Below are positions 56,184-64,000 of a DNA stretch of 64,000 nucleotides, piece after piece. Under the pieces are notes generated by a model, which saw only the letters and a list, made by a program, of their open reading frames with translations, ran no database searches and had not been told where the DNA came from. The position numbers and the translations under genes are program-made. Source of the stretch: Caulifigura coniformis (lineage in GTDB: Bacteria; Planctomycetota; Planctomycetia; Planctomycetales; Planctomycetaceae); assembly GCF_007745175.1 (NCBI RefSeq), contig NZ_CP036271.1:1338154-1402153 (forward strand), written 5' to 3'. Each line of letters begins with the position of its first letter. The stretch's first letter is position 1.

Positions 56184-57509
56184 ATGAATGGACGGCTCAA
56201 ACAGGCTGTTGTTGGCCTTTTGGTGGCCTCGAGCGTCAGCGCTGTCGGCGCATCAGTCACCTTGTCACAGCTCCAGGGAGCAGCCCGGATTCGCCGAGCG
56301 GTGAAGTCGCAGCCGAAGGCCGCGACTCCCGTGGTCGCCCGGGAGGCCTCGGAAACGGCAATCGCCAATAAGGCCGAGAGCCTGGCCGCGGTGTCGGCCA
56401 ATCTGACGGAACGGGAAGCCGAACGGCTGACCCGCGTCGCCCGCACTCATCGCGTGCAGCTGAACAACGGTTCGATCACTGGTGCGATTCAGTCGCTCGG
56501 TGCCGACGGTGCCGTTCGCAACCTGACCGACGTCCGCGTGTCGTTCTTCCAGAACGGCAGCTCGGTCTCCCAGGTTTCGCCGGGTTCTGACGGTGTGTTC
56601 CACGCCACCCTTTCTCCGGGCGTCTACACGCTGGTCGCGTACAGCCCGAGCGGCTACGTCGCTTACGGCATCCAGATCGTCGACCAGACGGCCGAGATCC
56701 GCTCCGCAGGCTTCGAAAAGGCCGACTCGCAGCTCAATCTGCAGATCGAAAGCCTCGCCGTTCCGCCGGTTGACTACGCAACGGTTTACCGTCTGGCTCG
56801 CAGTCACGTGAAGGGCGCGATTCCTGCTACGGTTCCGACCGGTGCAGCCACCGGCAGCGAAGCACTTCCCGACCTGCCTGTCGAAAACGCCCTCCCCCAG
56901 ACCAACCTGAAGCACCACACCGTTCGCCTCGAAGCGGATGGAAGCCTGATCGGCCGCCTCAAGCGGATCCACCCGCAGACCGGCGATGTCCTTCGCGTCC
57001 ACTCGCTGAACGGCTTCCTCGTCCAGGGCGGCTCGGTGGTTCACCAGGCCAGCGTTGCTGAAGACGGTGCCCTGAAGTTCTCCGCGGTCAACCCGGGTGT
57101 GTACACCTTCGTGACCGCCGGTAGCGAAGGCTTCTCGGCCTTCTCGGTGGTGGTCGCTCCGGCTCTCGCAACCGCTTCGGCCAACAACATCACCCCGGTT
57201 TCGTTCCAGCCCGAGGGCAGCCCGCTGACGGGTACCCCCGGTGCTCCTGGCGATATGGGCCCCGCAACGGATCCCCTCGCTCCGCCTTCGAACGATGATC
57301 CCGCTGGCACCTTCGTTGAACCTCCCGGTGGAGCTGGCGGCGGCGGATTCGGCGGCGGTTCGGGCGGTGGATTCGGTGGCGGCGGTGCTGGCGGCGGTGG
57401 ACTCGGACTCGGCGGCCTGCTTGGCCTCGCTGGCATCGGCATCGGTGCAGCAGCCCTGGCCGACGACGACGACGACAACAACCGGCCCGTTTCCCCGGCT
57501 GCTCCGTAA
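56184..57509 (+). CDS. Secreted two-repeat protein with Gly-rich and poly-Asp C-terminus
   Basis: A 441-residue exported protein with signal peptide (LKQAVVGLLVASSVSAVGASV). Two similar beta-sandwich repeats follow, about 90-165 and about 245-330: RVQLNNGSITGAIQSL...VSFFQNGSSVSQVSPGSDGVFHATLSPGVYTLVAYSPSGYVAYG, and VRLEADGSLIGRLKRI...VHSLNGFLVQGGSVVHQASVAEDGALKFSAVNPGVYTFVTAGSEGFSAFS. They look like carboxypeptidase-regulatory/SpaA-like domains. The C-terminus is a Gly-rich segment, a hydrophobic stretch (GLLGLAGIGIGAAALA), five Asp and a short NNRPVSPAAP end. It has a strong GGAG site, C-rich third codon positions and a strong terminator, all pointing to high expression. Probable cell-surface or matrix role. 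Confidence 0.8.
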   Translation: MNGRLKQAVVGLLVASSVSAVGASVTLSQLQGAARIRRAVKSQPKAATPVVAREASETAIANKAESLAAVSANLTEREAERLTRVARTHRVQLNNGSITGAIQSLGADGAVRNLTDVRVSFFQNGSSVSQVSPGSDGVFHATLSPGVYTLVAYSPSGYVAYGIQIVDQTAEIRSAGFEKADSQLNLQIESLAVPPVDYATVYRLARSHVKGAIPATVPTGAATGSEALPDLPVENALPQTNLKHHTVRLEADGSLIGRLKRIHPQTGDVLRVHSLNGFLVQGGSVVHQASVAEDGALKFSAVNPGVYTFVTAGSEGFSAFSVVVAPALATASANNITPVSFQPEGSPLTGTPGAPGDMGPATDPLAPPSNDDPAGTFVEPPGGAGGGGFGGGSGGGFGGGGAGGGGLGLGGLLGLAGIGIGAAALADDDDDNNRPVSPAAP

Positions 57510-57535
57510 CCCGGAACACCAGGCGATTCACACAG

Positions 57536-57568
57536 AAAGGCCCCGCTCACCGCGGGGCCTTTTTTTGT
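57536..57568 (+). terminator. Strong intrinsic terminator of the Gly-rich protein gene
   Basis: AAAGGCCCCGC, loop TCACC, GCGGGGCCTTT followed by more T (run of 7-8). It lies about 27 bp after the stop at 57509. Confidence 0.94.
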
Positions 57569-57754
57569 TCACATCCGTTCCTTTGAGACCTGGGGCAAAC
57601 AGCCGCAGCCCCGTCCCGCTTTCTCCCGCTCGCACCCCTCTTGACCCTTTCTCCACAACCAACATAGAGTCCCGCGCTTCCCGATTCGCTACGGCATGGA
57701 AGCCGTGAGAATCGAACGACGACCTCAATCGATCAGCAAGGATGCTCGGTCGCT

Positions 57755-58987
57755 GTGACGCGCTCATCGGACGATCGCTGTCTCCCCGTGCCCCAGGCGC
57801 AGGCCCTGTCGTTTCCCGGCTGGCCTGAGTTTGATGAGCAGCAACGGGCCGCTGTGAACGACGTGCTGATGAGCGGCCGCGTCAACTACTGGACTGGTGA
57901 CGAGGTCCGCGCGTTCGAATCCGAATACGCCGCTTCACTCGAAGTCCCCCACGCAATTGCCGTCAGCAACGGAACGGTCGCGCTCGAAGTCGCCTTGCGA
58001 GCCCTCAGGATTCGCAGCGGCCACGAAGTCATCGTCCCCAGCAGAACGTTCCTCGCAACGGCCAGCAGCGTCGCCCTCCTCGGAGCGACCCCCGTCTTCG
58101 CCGATGTCGACAAGGCCAGCGGAAACGTCACGGCGTCGACCATCGAGCCGCTGATCACTCCCAGGACCCGCGCAATCATCGTGGTCCATGTCGCCGGCTG
58201 GCCGTGCGAGATGGATGCCATTGCCGACCTCGCGCGGCGTCGCCGGCTCCCGCTCATTGAAGACTGCGCCCAGGCCCATGGGGCGCTCTACCGCGGCCGG
58301 CCCGTCGGAACTCTCGGCGACATCGGCTGCTTTTCGTTCTGCCAGGACAAAATCCTGACGACCGGCGGTGAAGGAGGCCTGATCGTCACCGCGCGTGACG
58401 ACATCTGGAAACACGCCTGGAGCCTCAAGGACCACGGCAAGAGCTGGGACGCGGTTCACAATCGCAAGCATTCAACGCTCTTCAAATGGCTCCACGAGAT
58501 CGTCGGCACGAACGGCCGCCTCACGGAGATGCAGGCAGCCATCGGACGGATTCAGCTTCGCCGTCTGCCCGAATGGGTCGCCGCGCGCCGCAGGAACGCC
58601 GAGATCCTTGATCGACGCCTCGCCGACCTTCCCGGGCTGCGGCTCGTCGAGATCCCCGAGCATCTGCACCACAGCTACTACAAGTACTACGCCTTCATCG
58701 AGCCGACGGAACTCCCCGCGGATTGCACGCGCGATCACATTGCAGCGGCCATCCAGAAGCGCGGCGTCCCCTGTGGACCAGGCAGCTGCGGAGAGATCTA
58801 TCGTGAGCTGGCGATGAAACCCTTCATGCCGAAGCATCGCCGCCTTGTCGCCCAGAGACTCGGCGAAACCAGCCTCATGTTTCAGGTCCATCCCACGCTG
58901 GACGTGATGCACATGGAGTTGATGGCGGCCCACATCCGCGATGTCTTCGAACAACTGACCACTCAGTCCGCGCCGTGCGCGGCTTAA
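57755..58987 (+). CDS. DegT/DnrJ/EryC1/StrS-family sugar aminotransferase
   Basis: PLP-dependent transfer of an amino group to a keto nucleotide sugar. The 410-residue protein has FPGWPEFDEQQRAAV, the GNGTVAL-type SNGTVALEVALRAL, EVIVPSRTFLATA, LIEDCAQAHGALY and the PLP-lysine segment FSFCQDKILTTGGEGG (Lys199). It precedes the PglF/CapD-type dehydratase by 32 bp, so the two likely act in sequence: the dehydratase makes a 4-keto sugar, this enzyme adds the amine. Start GTG at 57755; the first good motif begins near residue 20. Confidence 0.93.
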   Translation: MTRSSDDRCLPVPQAQALSFPGWPEFDEQQRAAVNDVLMSGRVNYWTGDEVRAFESEYAASLEVPHAIAVSNGTVALEVALRALRIRSGHEVIVPSRTFLATASSVALLGATPVFADVDKASGNVTASTIEPLITPRTRAIIVVHVAGWPCEMDAIADLARRRRLPLIEDCAQAHGALYRGRPVGTLGDIGCFSFCQDKILTTGGEGGLIVTARDDIWKHAWSLKDHGKSWDAVHNRKHSTLFKWLHEIVGTNGRLTEMQAAIGRIQLRRLPEWVAARRRNAEILDRRLADLPGLRLVEIPEHLHHSYYKYYAFIEPTELPADCTRDHIAAAIQKRGVPCGPGSCGEIYRELAMKPFMPKHRRLVAQRLGETSLMFQVHPTLDVMHMELMAAHIRDVFEQLTTQSAPCAA

Positions 58988-59019
58988 CACTCGGCCAGGT
59001 TATGGAAAAGGACGCCTGA

Positions 59020-60879
59020 ATGCCGAATCGCCTCGCCATCATCCTGCCGGTCTACCTCCTGTTGTATTCACTGTCTTACGCCCTCGCGTTCGCAGTGCGT
59101 TTCGATTTCGACGTCCCTCGCGAGTTCGTTACCGTCGCCTGGACGACGCTTCCCTTCGTGCTGGCGATCAAGTTCGGGTTCTGCCTGCTCTTTCGCGAGT
59201 GGAAGGGAACCTATCGCTACGTCACGGTCACCGATCTTGCCGCGCTCGGCGCAGTGGCCCTGTGCAGCGCACTGGGCATCCTGCTGATTGACGGCCTGAT
59301 CCTGTCCGGCGTGCAGATCCCCCGCGCCGTCGTCTGTGCCGATCTCGCCCTCAGCCTGCTGGCGGTCGGCGTCCTCCGAACTTCCTACAGGGCCTACATC
59401 GAACTCGTCCGCCCCCGCGTGATCAAACGCAAGAAGCAGCGGGCCCTGATCTACGGAGTGCAGCCGGCCTCCCTGGCCATCCTGAGGATGCTCCAGGCGA
59501 CCCAGCCCATCGAAAACAAGTACCGGATGAAGGGCTTCATCGATCCGGGGCTCGAAACTCAGAAATCCTGGATTGGCGGCCTGCCGGTGTTTCCCGCGGC
59601 CACCGACTGGAAACAGCTTCGCCGGGAAACCAAGGCCCGGCATCTGCTGATCCCGGGGGGAACTCCCGGGCGCATCGTCCGCGACCTGCTTCATCAGTGC
59701 GCCCAGAACGGCATTCGCGCGCATGTCATTCCGATGGTGGATGACATGATTCATGGCCGCTTCACGCTCGGCGTCCGCGACGTCACCGTAAACGACCTCC
59801 TCCGCCGCGAACCCAACCAGCTCGACCTCGGCGCGATCCAGGATTACATCACCGGACGCCGGGTCATCGTCACCGGCGGAGCGGGAAGCATCGGCAGCGA
59901 ACTCTGCCGGCAGATCTGGGAATTCGGCCCGGAATCGCTCATCGTTTTCGACCAGTCCGAATTCGGCGTCTTCACGCTCGAACGGGAATTCGCCAGTCAG
60001 TACGGCCCGCAGACCGGCGTCCGCTTCATCGTCGCCGATGTGAACGACGAAGCGACCCTCGATCGCCTCTTCGGAGAAGAACGCCCCCAGGTCGTGTTCC
60101 ACGCCGCGGCGTACAAGCATGTCCCGCTGATGGAGGACAATCCCCAGTCGGCAATCGTCAACAACATCTTCGGCACCAAGACGGTCGCCGCCGCGGCAGA
60201 TCGCTGGAATGTCGAACGCTTCGTCCTCATCTCTACCGACAAGGCCGTGCGGCCTTCGAGCGTCATGGGGGCGACGAAACTGCTGGCCGAGCGTTTCGTC
60301 CAGGCGCTGGCGCGAAATTCCGAAACGCGGTTCATGATCGTCCGTTTCGGAAACGTCCTCAATTCGCTCGGCTCCGTGGTTCCCACGTTCCGCAAGCAGA
60401 TCGAGTCCGGCGGTCCGATCACTGTGACGCACCCCGACATGAAGCGGTTCTTCATGACGATCCCGGAAGCCGTCCAGCTCGTGATCCAGGCGGGCGCGAT
60501 CGGTCCGTCAGGGCATGTCATGATCCTCGATATGGGCGAGCCCGTCCGGATTGTCGATCTCGCCAAGGATCTGATCCTGCTGTCCGGGCTGCGCTGTCCC
60601 GACGACATTGAAATCGTGTTCTCCGGCATCCGGCCTGGCGAGAAACTCGAGGAAGAGCTTTTCTACCCTGCCGAAGCCGGCGCCCGCCCCATCCACGACA
60701 AGATCTTCTGCGGCGCCGCGCCGGAGAACGTCACCATGCTGCGGATGCTCAAGGAACTCAACGACCTCGAGCAGGCGATCGCCGGACCTTCCACCCGCGC
60801 ACGTGCCGCGCTCGTACGCCTGGCAGAAGGACACGCGGACCGCACGTCGCTCGACCAGGAAGTCGTCCGGGCCGCTTGA
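59020..60879 (+). CDS. Membrane-bound nucleoside-diphosphate-sugar 4,6-dehydratase (PglF/CapD/WbpM type)
   Basis: A 619-residue protein with four N-terminal transmembrane helices (within about 4-135), a linking NAD-binding-like domain (ALIYGVQPASLAILRML), then an extended SDR domain. The SDR part has GGAGSIGSELCRQI at about 286, IVADVNDEATL, FHAAAYKHVPLMEDNP and STDKAVRPSSVMGATK, where Met stands in the active-site Tyr position as usual for this group. It converts UDP-GlcNAc or a similar sugar to the 4-keto-6-deoxy form at the inner membrane. The cotranscribed DegT enzyme suggests a diamino or acetamido sugar product. Confidence 0.94.
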   Translation: MPNRLAIILPVYLLLYSLSYALAFAVRFDFDVPREFVTVAWTTLPFVLAIKFGFCLLFREWKGTYRYVTVTDLAALGAVALCSALGILLIDGLILSGVQIPRAVVCADLALSLLAVGVLRTSYRAYIELVRPRVIKRKKQRALIYGVQPASLAILRMLQATQPIENKYRMKGFIDPGLETQKSWIGGLPVFPAATDWKQLRRETKARHLLIPGGTPGRIVRDLLHQCAQNGIRAHVIPMVDDMIHGRFTLGVRDVTVNDLLRREPNQLDLGAIQDYITGRRVIVTGGAGSIGSELCRQIWEFGPESLIVFDQSEFGVFTLEREFASQYGPQTGVRFIVADVNDEATLDRLFGEERPQVVFHAAAYKHVPLMEDNPQSAIVNNIFGTKTVAAAADRWNVERFVLISTDKAVRPSSVMGATKLLAERFVQALARNSETRFMIVRFGNVLNSLGSVVPTFRKQIESGGPITVTHPDMKRFFMTIPEAVQLVIQAGAIGPSGHVMILDMGEPVRIVDLAKDLILLSGLRCPDDIEIVFSGIRPGEKLEEELFYPAEAGARPIHDKIFCGAAPENVTMLRMLKELNDLEQAIAGPSTRARAALVRLAEGHADRTSLDQEVVRAA

Positions 60880-60951
60880 GTCGGACCTCAAGCGCGGGGA
60901 TTCGTCCGTGGTTCATGGAAACCGGGCATCACCTGGATTCAGTGCGATCTG

Positions 60952-61884
60952 CTACTTCGCTTTGTCGCTGATTGCGACGGGACCTTGTTCGATCCCGACA
61001 TCCTGCCCGTGCAGATGGCGATCGAAGAACACGTTGATGGTCTCCCGCAACTGGTGGGAACTGAACACGTGGTTCCCCTCCTCGCCCGTGAGCAAGGTGC
61101 TGGAAACACCGACGGCGTCGAGCGCCTTGTCGAACGCGACCGCCTGCGCATATGGGACAAGCGGGTCTTTGGTCCCGTGGATGTGCAGGAACGGCGGATC
61201 GTCGCTCGACACATGCAGTTCCGGGGACGCGGCCTTCGCGGCCTCCTGTCGCTCACTCACCTTTCCGTCAAACAGCTTCATTACCGGCCCCGGCCGCTCG
61301 CCGCTGATCACGCTCCCCTGGCTCTCGAACGTCAGGAAATTGGCCGGACCACAGAAATTCGCAACGCACCGGAAGCGGACGGGCGACGTCGCAGGTTCGC
61401 CGATCTCCCCTTCCAGTTCAGCATTGCCAATGGTTGTTCCCAGCAGGCTCACCAGGTGTCCTCCAGCCGAAATCCCGAAGAGCGCGATCCGCTCGACATC
61501 AATGCCGTATTCAGCGCCGTGTCTGTGAATCCAGCGCAAGGCCGCCTTGCAGTCGTGAGCCTGTGAAGGCCAGTGCGCCTCATTCGTCAGGCGATATCCC
61601 ACGGACGCCCCTGCGACACGGCCGCTCTTCAGGAAGGCACTCAGGACGTCGGCCGCATCTTTGCTCCCCCCTTCCCAGCCTCCCCCGTGGATATAAACGA
61701 CGACGGGAAGCAACTCGGCCGGCTTCTCGACAGGCACGTACAAGTTCAAACGCTGGCGGGGATTCTCGTTCCCGGCATAAGTGAGGTCGTTGACCGCCTT
61801 GAATCCGTCCGGAAGGGCGGGCGGCGCCGCATGGGCCGCACTGCACACGGCGACAGACAGGATGACCGCAACAGAGCGAAGCAT
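60952..61884 (-). CDS. Secreted alpha/beta-hydrolase (esterase/lipase)
   Basis: A 310-residue exported hydrolase of the hormone-sensitive-lipase/BD-FAE-like group. Signal peptide MLRSVAVILSVAVCSAAHAA; oxyanion HGGGW at 66-70; nucleophile Ser139 in GISAGGH; Asp in HGTKDPLVP and His in EEGNHVFS. Substrate unknown. It converges on the dehydratase gene, with a 72-bp gap. Confidence 0.92.
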   Translation of the reverse strand: MLRSVAVILSVAVCSAAHAAPPALPDGFKAVNDLTYAGNENPRQRLNLYVPVEKPAELLPVVVYIHGGGWEGGSKDAADVLSAFLKSGRVAGASVGYRLTNEAHWPSQAHDCKAALRWIHRHGAEYGIDVERIALFGISAGGHLVSLLGTTIGNAELEGEIGEPATSPVRFRCVANFCGPANFLTFESQGSVISGERPGPVMKLFDGKVSERQEAAKAASPELHVSSDDPPFLHIHGTKDPLVPYAQAVAFDKALDAVGVSSTLLTGEEGNHVFSSHQLRETINVFFDRHLHGQDVGIEQGPVAISDKAK

Positions 61885-61932
61885 GGGGATCCTTTGCGAC
61901 GAAGATGTCTTGTCGTGGGAAAAGCCAGAACC

Positions 61933-61975
61933 TCACTTGGCCGAAACGTTCACTTGGCCCGGACCTTCACTTGGC
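61933..61975. repeat. 17-bp tandem repeat that contains the HEAT gene stop codon
   Basis: TCACTTGGC starts at 61933, 61950 and 61967, each exactly 17 bp apart. On the minus strand each copy reads GCCAAGTGA, that is Ala-Lys-stop in the frame of the third copy. The gene ends in the third (61967); the first two copies lie behind it. A duplicated gene end by slippage is the simplest reading. Confidence 0.75.
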
Positions 61976-62785
61976 ATTGAGCAATTCGGCCGACACGCGC
62001 CCAGCTGCGACAGCTTCGTCGAGCATCTGCTTGCGTTCGGCCGTCCGCTTGAGAGCATTCACAGCGAGTCGGACGTTCCGGGCATCAAGACCCGGGAGAG
62101 CCGCAATCAGCGCTTCGGCAGCCCGCACGTCGTCCATGTCGCCGCAGGCGCTGACAGCTCCCATCTGCAGTTCCGCATGAGTTCCTCGGGACAGGTAGTT
62201 GCGCAGCTTCGCCCCGCAGTTGTCCCAACCGAGAAATGCAATCATCCGCAGGGCGTCGTATCGCGTTCCGCGTGTCACTGATTCATCATCCGCAAGCCCG
62301 GCGGACTTCTGAATGGCCCACTTCCAGCGACGACGCAGGGCCTCGTCGCTTCCGATGATCTGTTCGATCCGCGGACCAGGCCAGGCGCCGGCCAGGGTGA
62401 TGCCATTGATCACTCCACCGCCGATGACGACCGCCTGCCAATCGCGAAGGCGCTCCCCGTCCTGCGGCAGCGAAGCTTCCATCAACGCCTTCAGCTGGGC
62501 GGCGTCGTTGCGTTTTCCCGCCGCCACTGCGACGCGCCAGATCCAGGGAATCCTCCGGTACTCTTCCGCCGGGTCGTTCCCGATTCCTTTCGCCATTTCC
62601 GCGACGATCGCACCGGCGCGATCGGGATTGGCCTCGATCACCGCATTCCGGACGTCGGCCGACCGGGCGTCATCGAGCAGTTCCGCCGCGGTCGTCGCAA
62701 CCGGACGGCGGTCGGCGGCCACCGCAAAAGCCAACATCACCAGGGGGATTGCAGACACCCCGAGGCCGAAACCAAATCGCCGCAT
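61967..62785 (-). CDS. HEAT-like repeat protein, secreted
   Basis: A 272-residue protein with signal-like N-terminus (FGLGVSAIPLVMLAFAVAA) and then helix-turn-helix repeats of HEAT/armadillo type (for example ALRMIAFLGWDNCGAKLRNYLSRG, HAELQMGAVSACGDMDDVRAAEALIAAL, ARNVRLAVNALKRTAERKQML). No enzyme motif. Proteins of this kind are common in planctomycetes and usually mediate protein contacts. The ATG 62785 begins the signal region. The gene ends in the 17-bp repeat block. Confidence 0.78.
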   Translation of the reverse strand: MRRFGFGLGVSAIPLVMLAFAVAADRRPVATTAAELLDDARSADVRNAVIEANPDRAGAIVAEMAKGIGNDPAEEYRRIPWIWRVAVAAGKRNDAAQLKALMEASLPQDGERLRDWQAVVIGGGVINGITLAGAWPGPRIEQIIGSDEALRRRWKWAIQKSAGLADDESVTRGTRYDALRMIAFLGWDNCGAKLRNYLSRGTHAELQMGAVSACGDMDDVRAAEALIAALPGLDARNVRLAVNALKRTAERKQMLDEAVAAGRVSAELLNAK

Positions 62786-62889
62786 CAGATCAGACCTGTC
62801 AAAGGTTCGCGGAACGAAACGTTGACTTCCGATTGTGGCGACGGTCCAGCCGCGACGCCACTCGTGGCGTGGCTTCCGCCATGTGCCAT

Positions 62890-63906
62890 TCAGCGGGCGC
62901 GTTTCCGCGTTCGATGCGCGGCCCCGTCGTCCATGCGATAGATCGATGCCATGCCCCGCACGTGCTGCGCAACCAGCTGCCGGAGTTCGCGAGGCTTGAT
63001 CACTTCGGCCTGGTCGCCGTATCCGAGAATCCACCAGGCGATTTCCCTGATCCCCTCCACGGTCACGCAGAAATCGACAGTTCCATCCCCCCGGTGCACG
63101 ATTCTCTGCGTGGGATGCCACGTCACTTCGGCGACGTTCGTAGCCACACGGGGCTGAAAACGGACGACGATATCGGCGCGCTGTTCAGGCTCGCGGATCA
63201 TATGCCATGCGTTGCCAAGGTACCGGGCGACAGAGAACCGCGGCGGTGGCTTGAACGAATCGTCCGTGAGTGTCGATTCGAGAATTCGCCCGACGTGAAA
63301 CGTCCGGATCGAGCGGTACAGCGATGACCGCCCGATGGCGTACCACGACCGTCGCGAGAAGAACATCGCATACGGGCTGAGCAGCAGCCCGATTTCACGC
63401 CCGTCATACAGGCTGTTGTAGCGCAGCCGCACCTTCCGCTTCTCAGCAACACTCTGCTGAAGCAGTTCAAAATGCGGACGTGCCCGGTCCAGCTTGTGCC
63501 TGCGTTCCATCCGGACGTGAACCGCAGAGGCGACGTCGCCAAGGTACGACTTGAGCTGTCCTGCAATGTTGCTGAGAAACTTGAGCGACGCACTGCGGGC
63601 CGCCTCCTGAAACGGAATCCCCTTGTCCCGGTCCCCTAGCTCCTGCGTCAGGATGATCAGTGCCAGCGCTTCCTGGAGCGTCAGGTCGGTCGGCGGAAGA
63701 AACGAGGCGGCCGGCATGAAATAACCCCGACGCTCGTCGTCGTAGAGAACCGGCACCCCCGACTGCTGAAGCACCTTCAGGTCACGGAAAATGGTCCGAT
63801 GGCTGACGTTGCAGAAGTCGGCCAGTTCCGGGGCGTTGTACAGACGTCCCGACTGCAGTCGCTCCACGAGCGTCAGAATCCGCCGGATCTTGTCTGTGGA
63901 GCCCAT
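62890..63906 (-). CDS. WYL-domain transcriptional regulator
   Basis: A 338-residue regulator with an N-terminal DeoR-like helix-turn-helix (MGSTDKIRRILTLVERLQSGRLYNAPELADFCNVSHRTIFRDLKVLQQSGVPV), a middle helical linker and the C-terminal WYL domain. The latter has RKVRLRYNSLYDGREIGLLLSPYAMFFSRRSWYAIGRSS and the C-terminal WCX-like extension (VTWHPTQRIVHRGDGTVDFCVTV). Such proteins sense a nucleotide or other ligand; target genes are unknown. ATG 63906 is 18 codons inside the longest open frame and immediately precedes the helix-turn-helix. Confidence 0.93.
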   Translation of the reverse strand: MGSTDKIRRILTLVERLQSGRLYNAPELADFCNVSHRTIFRDLKVLQQSGVPVLYDDERRGYFMPAASFLPPTDLTLQEALALIILTQELGDRDKGIPFQEAARSASLKFLSNIAGQLKSYLGDVASAVHVRMERRHKLDRARPHFELLQQSVAEKRKVRLRYNSLYDGREIGLLLSPYAMFFSRRSWYAIGRSSLYRSIRTFHVGRILESTLTDDSFKPPPRFSVARYLGNAWHMIREPEQRADIVVRFQPRVATNVAEVTWHPTQRIVHRGDGTVDFCVTVEGIREIAWWILGYGDQAEVIKPRELRQLVAQHVRGMASIYRMDDGAAHRTRKRAR

Positions 63907-64000
63907 GGGAAAACCGCGAATGAAGAATTCACCCGAATGATGCCGTAGCCCAACCTGCAATCATGCCCCGATTCCCCCGACGGAGTATGATGGGCCGCAC

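Noticed and set aside
59068-60432. 454-codon minus-strand frame opposite the dehydratase
   Set aside because: Antisense shadow; the + strand frame has all expected SDR motifs.

Overview
The window is GC-rich bacterial chromosome, almost certainly from a planctomycete. The best markers are two large secreted PSCyt1/DUF1549/DUF1553 proteins, one of them paired with a Tat-exported DUF1501 protein, two export-type PQQ-like beta-propeller proteins, a Cys/Pro-rich secreted protein with YRxVP-type repeats, and a secreted two-repeat protein ending in Gly-rich and poly-Asp segments. This assignment is inferred from protein families and not from a marker RNA. No rRNA, tRNA or CRISPR array was found.

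Layout. 1-3740: ethanolamine catabolism (eutB cut by the window edge, an APC permease, eutC, all + strand). 3741-5274: a decayed patch with a frameshifted Cys-His-Asp protease-like gene and a truncated M23 metallopeptidase. 5304-11648: a DapA-like aldolase, an SRPBCC protein, a minus-strand series (PQQ-like propeller, KaiC-like ATPase, SDR, folB, folK) and a lipoyl-like protein without its lysine. 11649-12351 has no firm gene but holds a 107-bp direct repeat. 12352-19480: RluA-type pseudouridine synthase, PfkB kinase, a coiled-coil membrane protein, arylamine N-acetyltransferase and PrkA kinase. 20243-26836: nucleotide-sugar dehydrogenase, the DUF1501 and PSCyt1 pair, ribosomal protein S18, YggS and a small DUF1328 membrane protein.

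26836-27862 is an intact-looking IS630-family element placed at the TA of the DUF1328 stop codon, 6 bp from the tyrA stop codon. 27869-40070 carries tyrA, an MFS transporter, an SDR, a membrane-anchored PQQ-like propeller, a DksA/TraR zinc-finger protein, a DUF309 protein, the Cys/Pro-rich secreted protein, two ABC-2-like membrane proteins and an adenosine-kinase-like PfkB protein. 40214-51437 holds gamma-glutamyltransferase and a compact minus-strand trehalose/glycogen operon in transcription order treZ, GH133 debranching enzyme, treY, glgX. 51647-63906 carries metX, a second PSCyt1/DUF1549/DUF1553 protein, the Gly-rich secreted protein, a DegT aminotransferase with a PglF/CapD-type dehydratase, an esterase, a HEAT-like protein and a WYL regulator.

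How the genes work together. The eut genes take up ethanolamine and split it to acetaldehyde and ammonia. TreZ and TreY make trehalose from glycogen or maltodextrin ends, while GH133 and GlgX trim branches to supply linear chains. FolB and FolK are consecutive folate steps. The DegT and PglF-type pair makes an amino-sugar nucleotide for a surface glycan, to which the distant UDP-sugar dehydrogenase may also contribute. Most other genes are single housekeeping or planctomycete-specific genes. I found no complete new multi-gene system. The least explained items are the 107-bp repeat with paired 26-codon frames, the lysine-less lipoyl-like protein, the frameshifted protease-like gene and the stand-alone KaiC-like ATPase.
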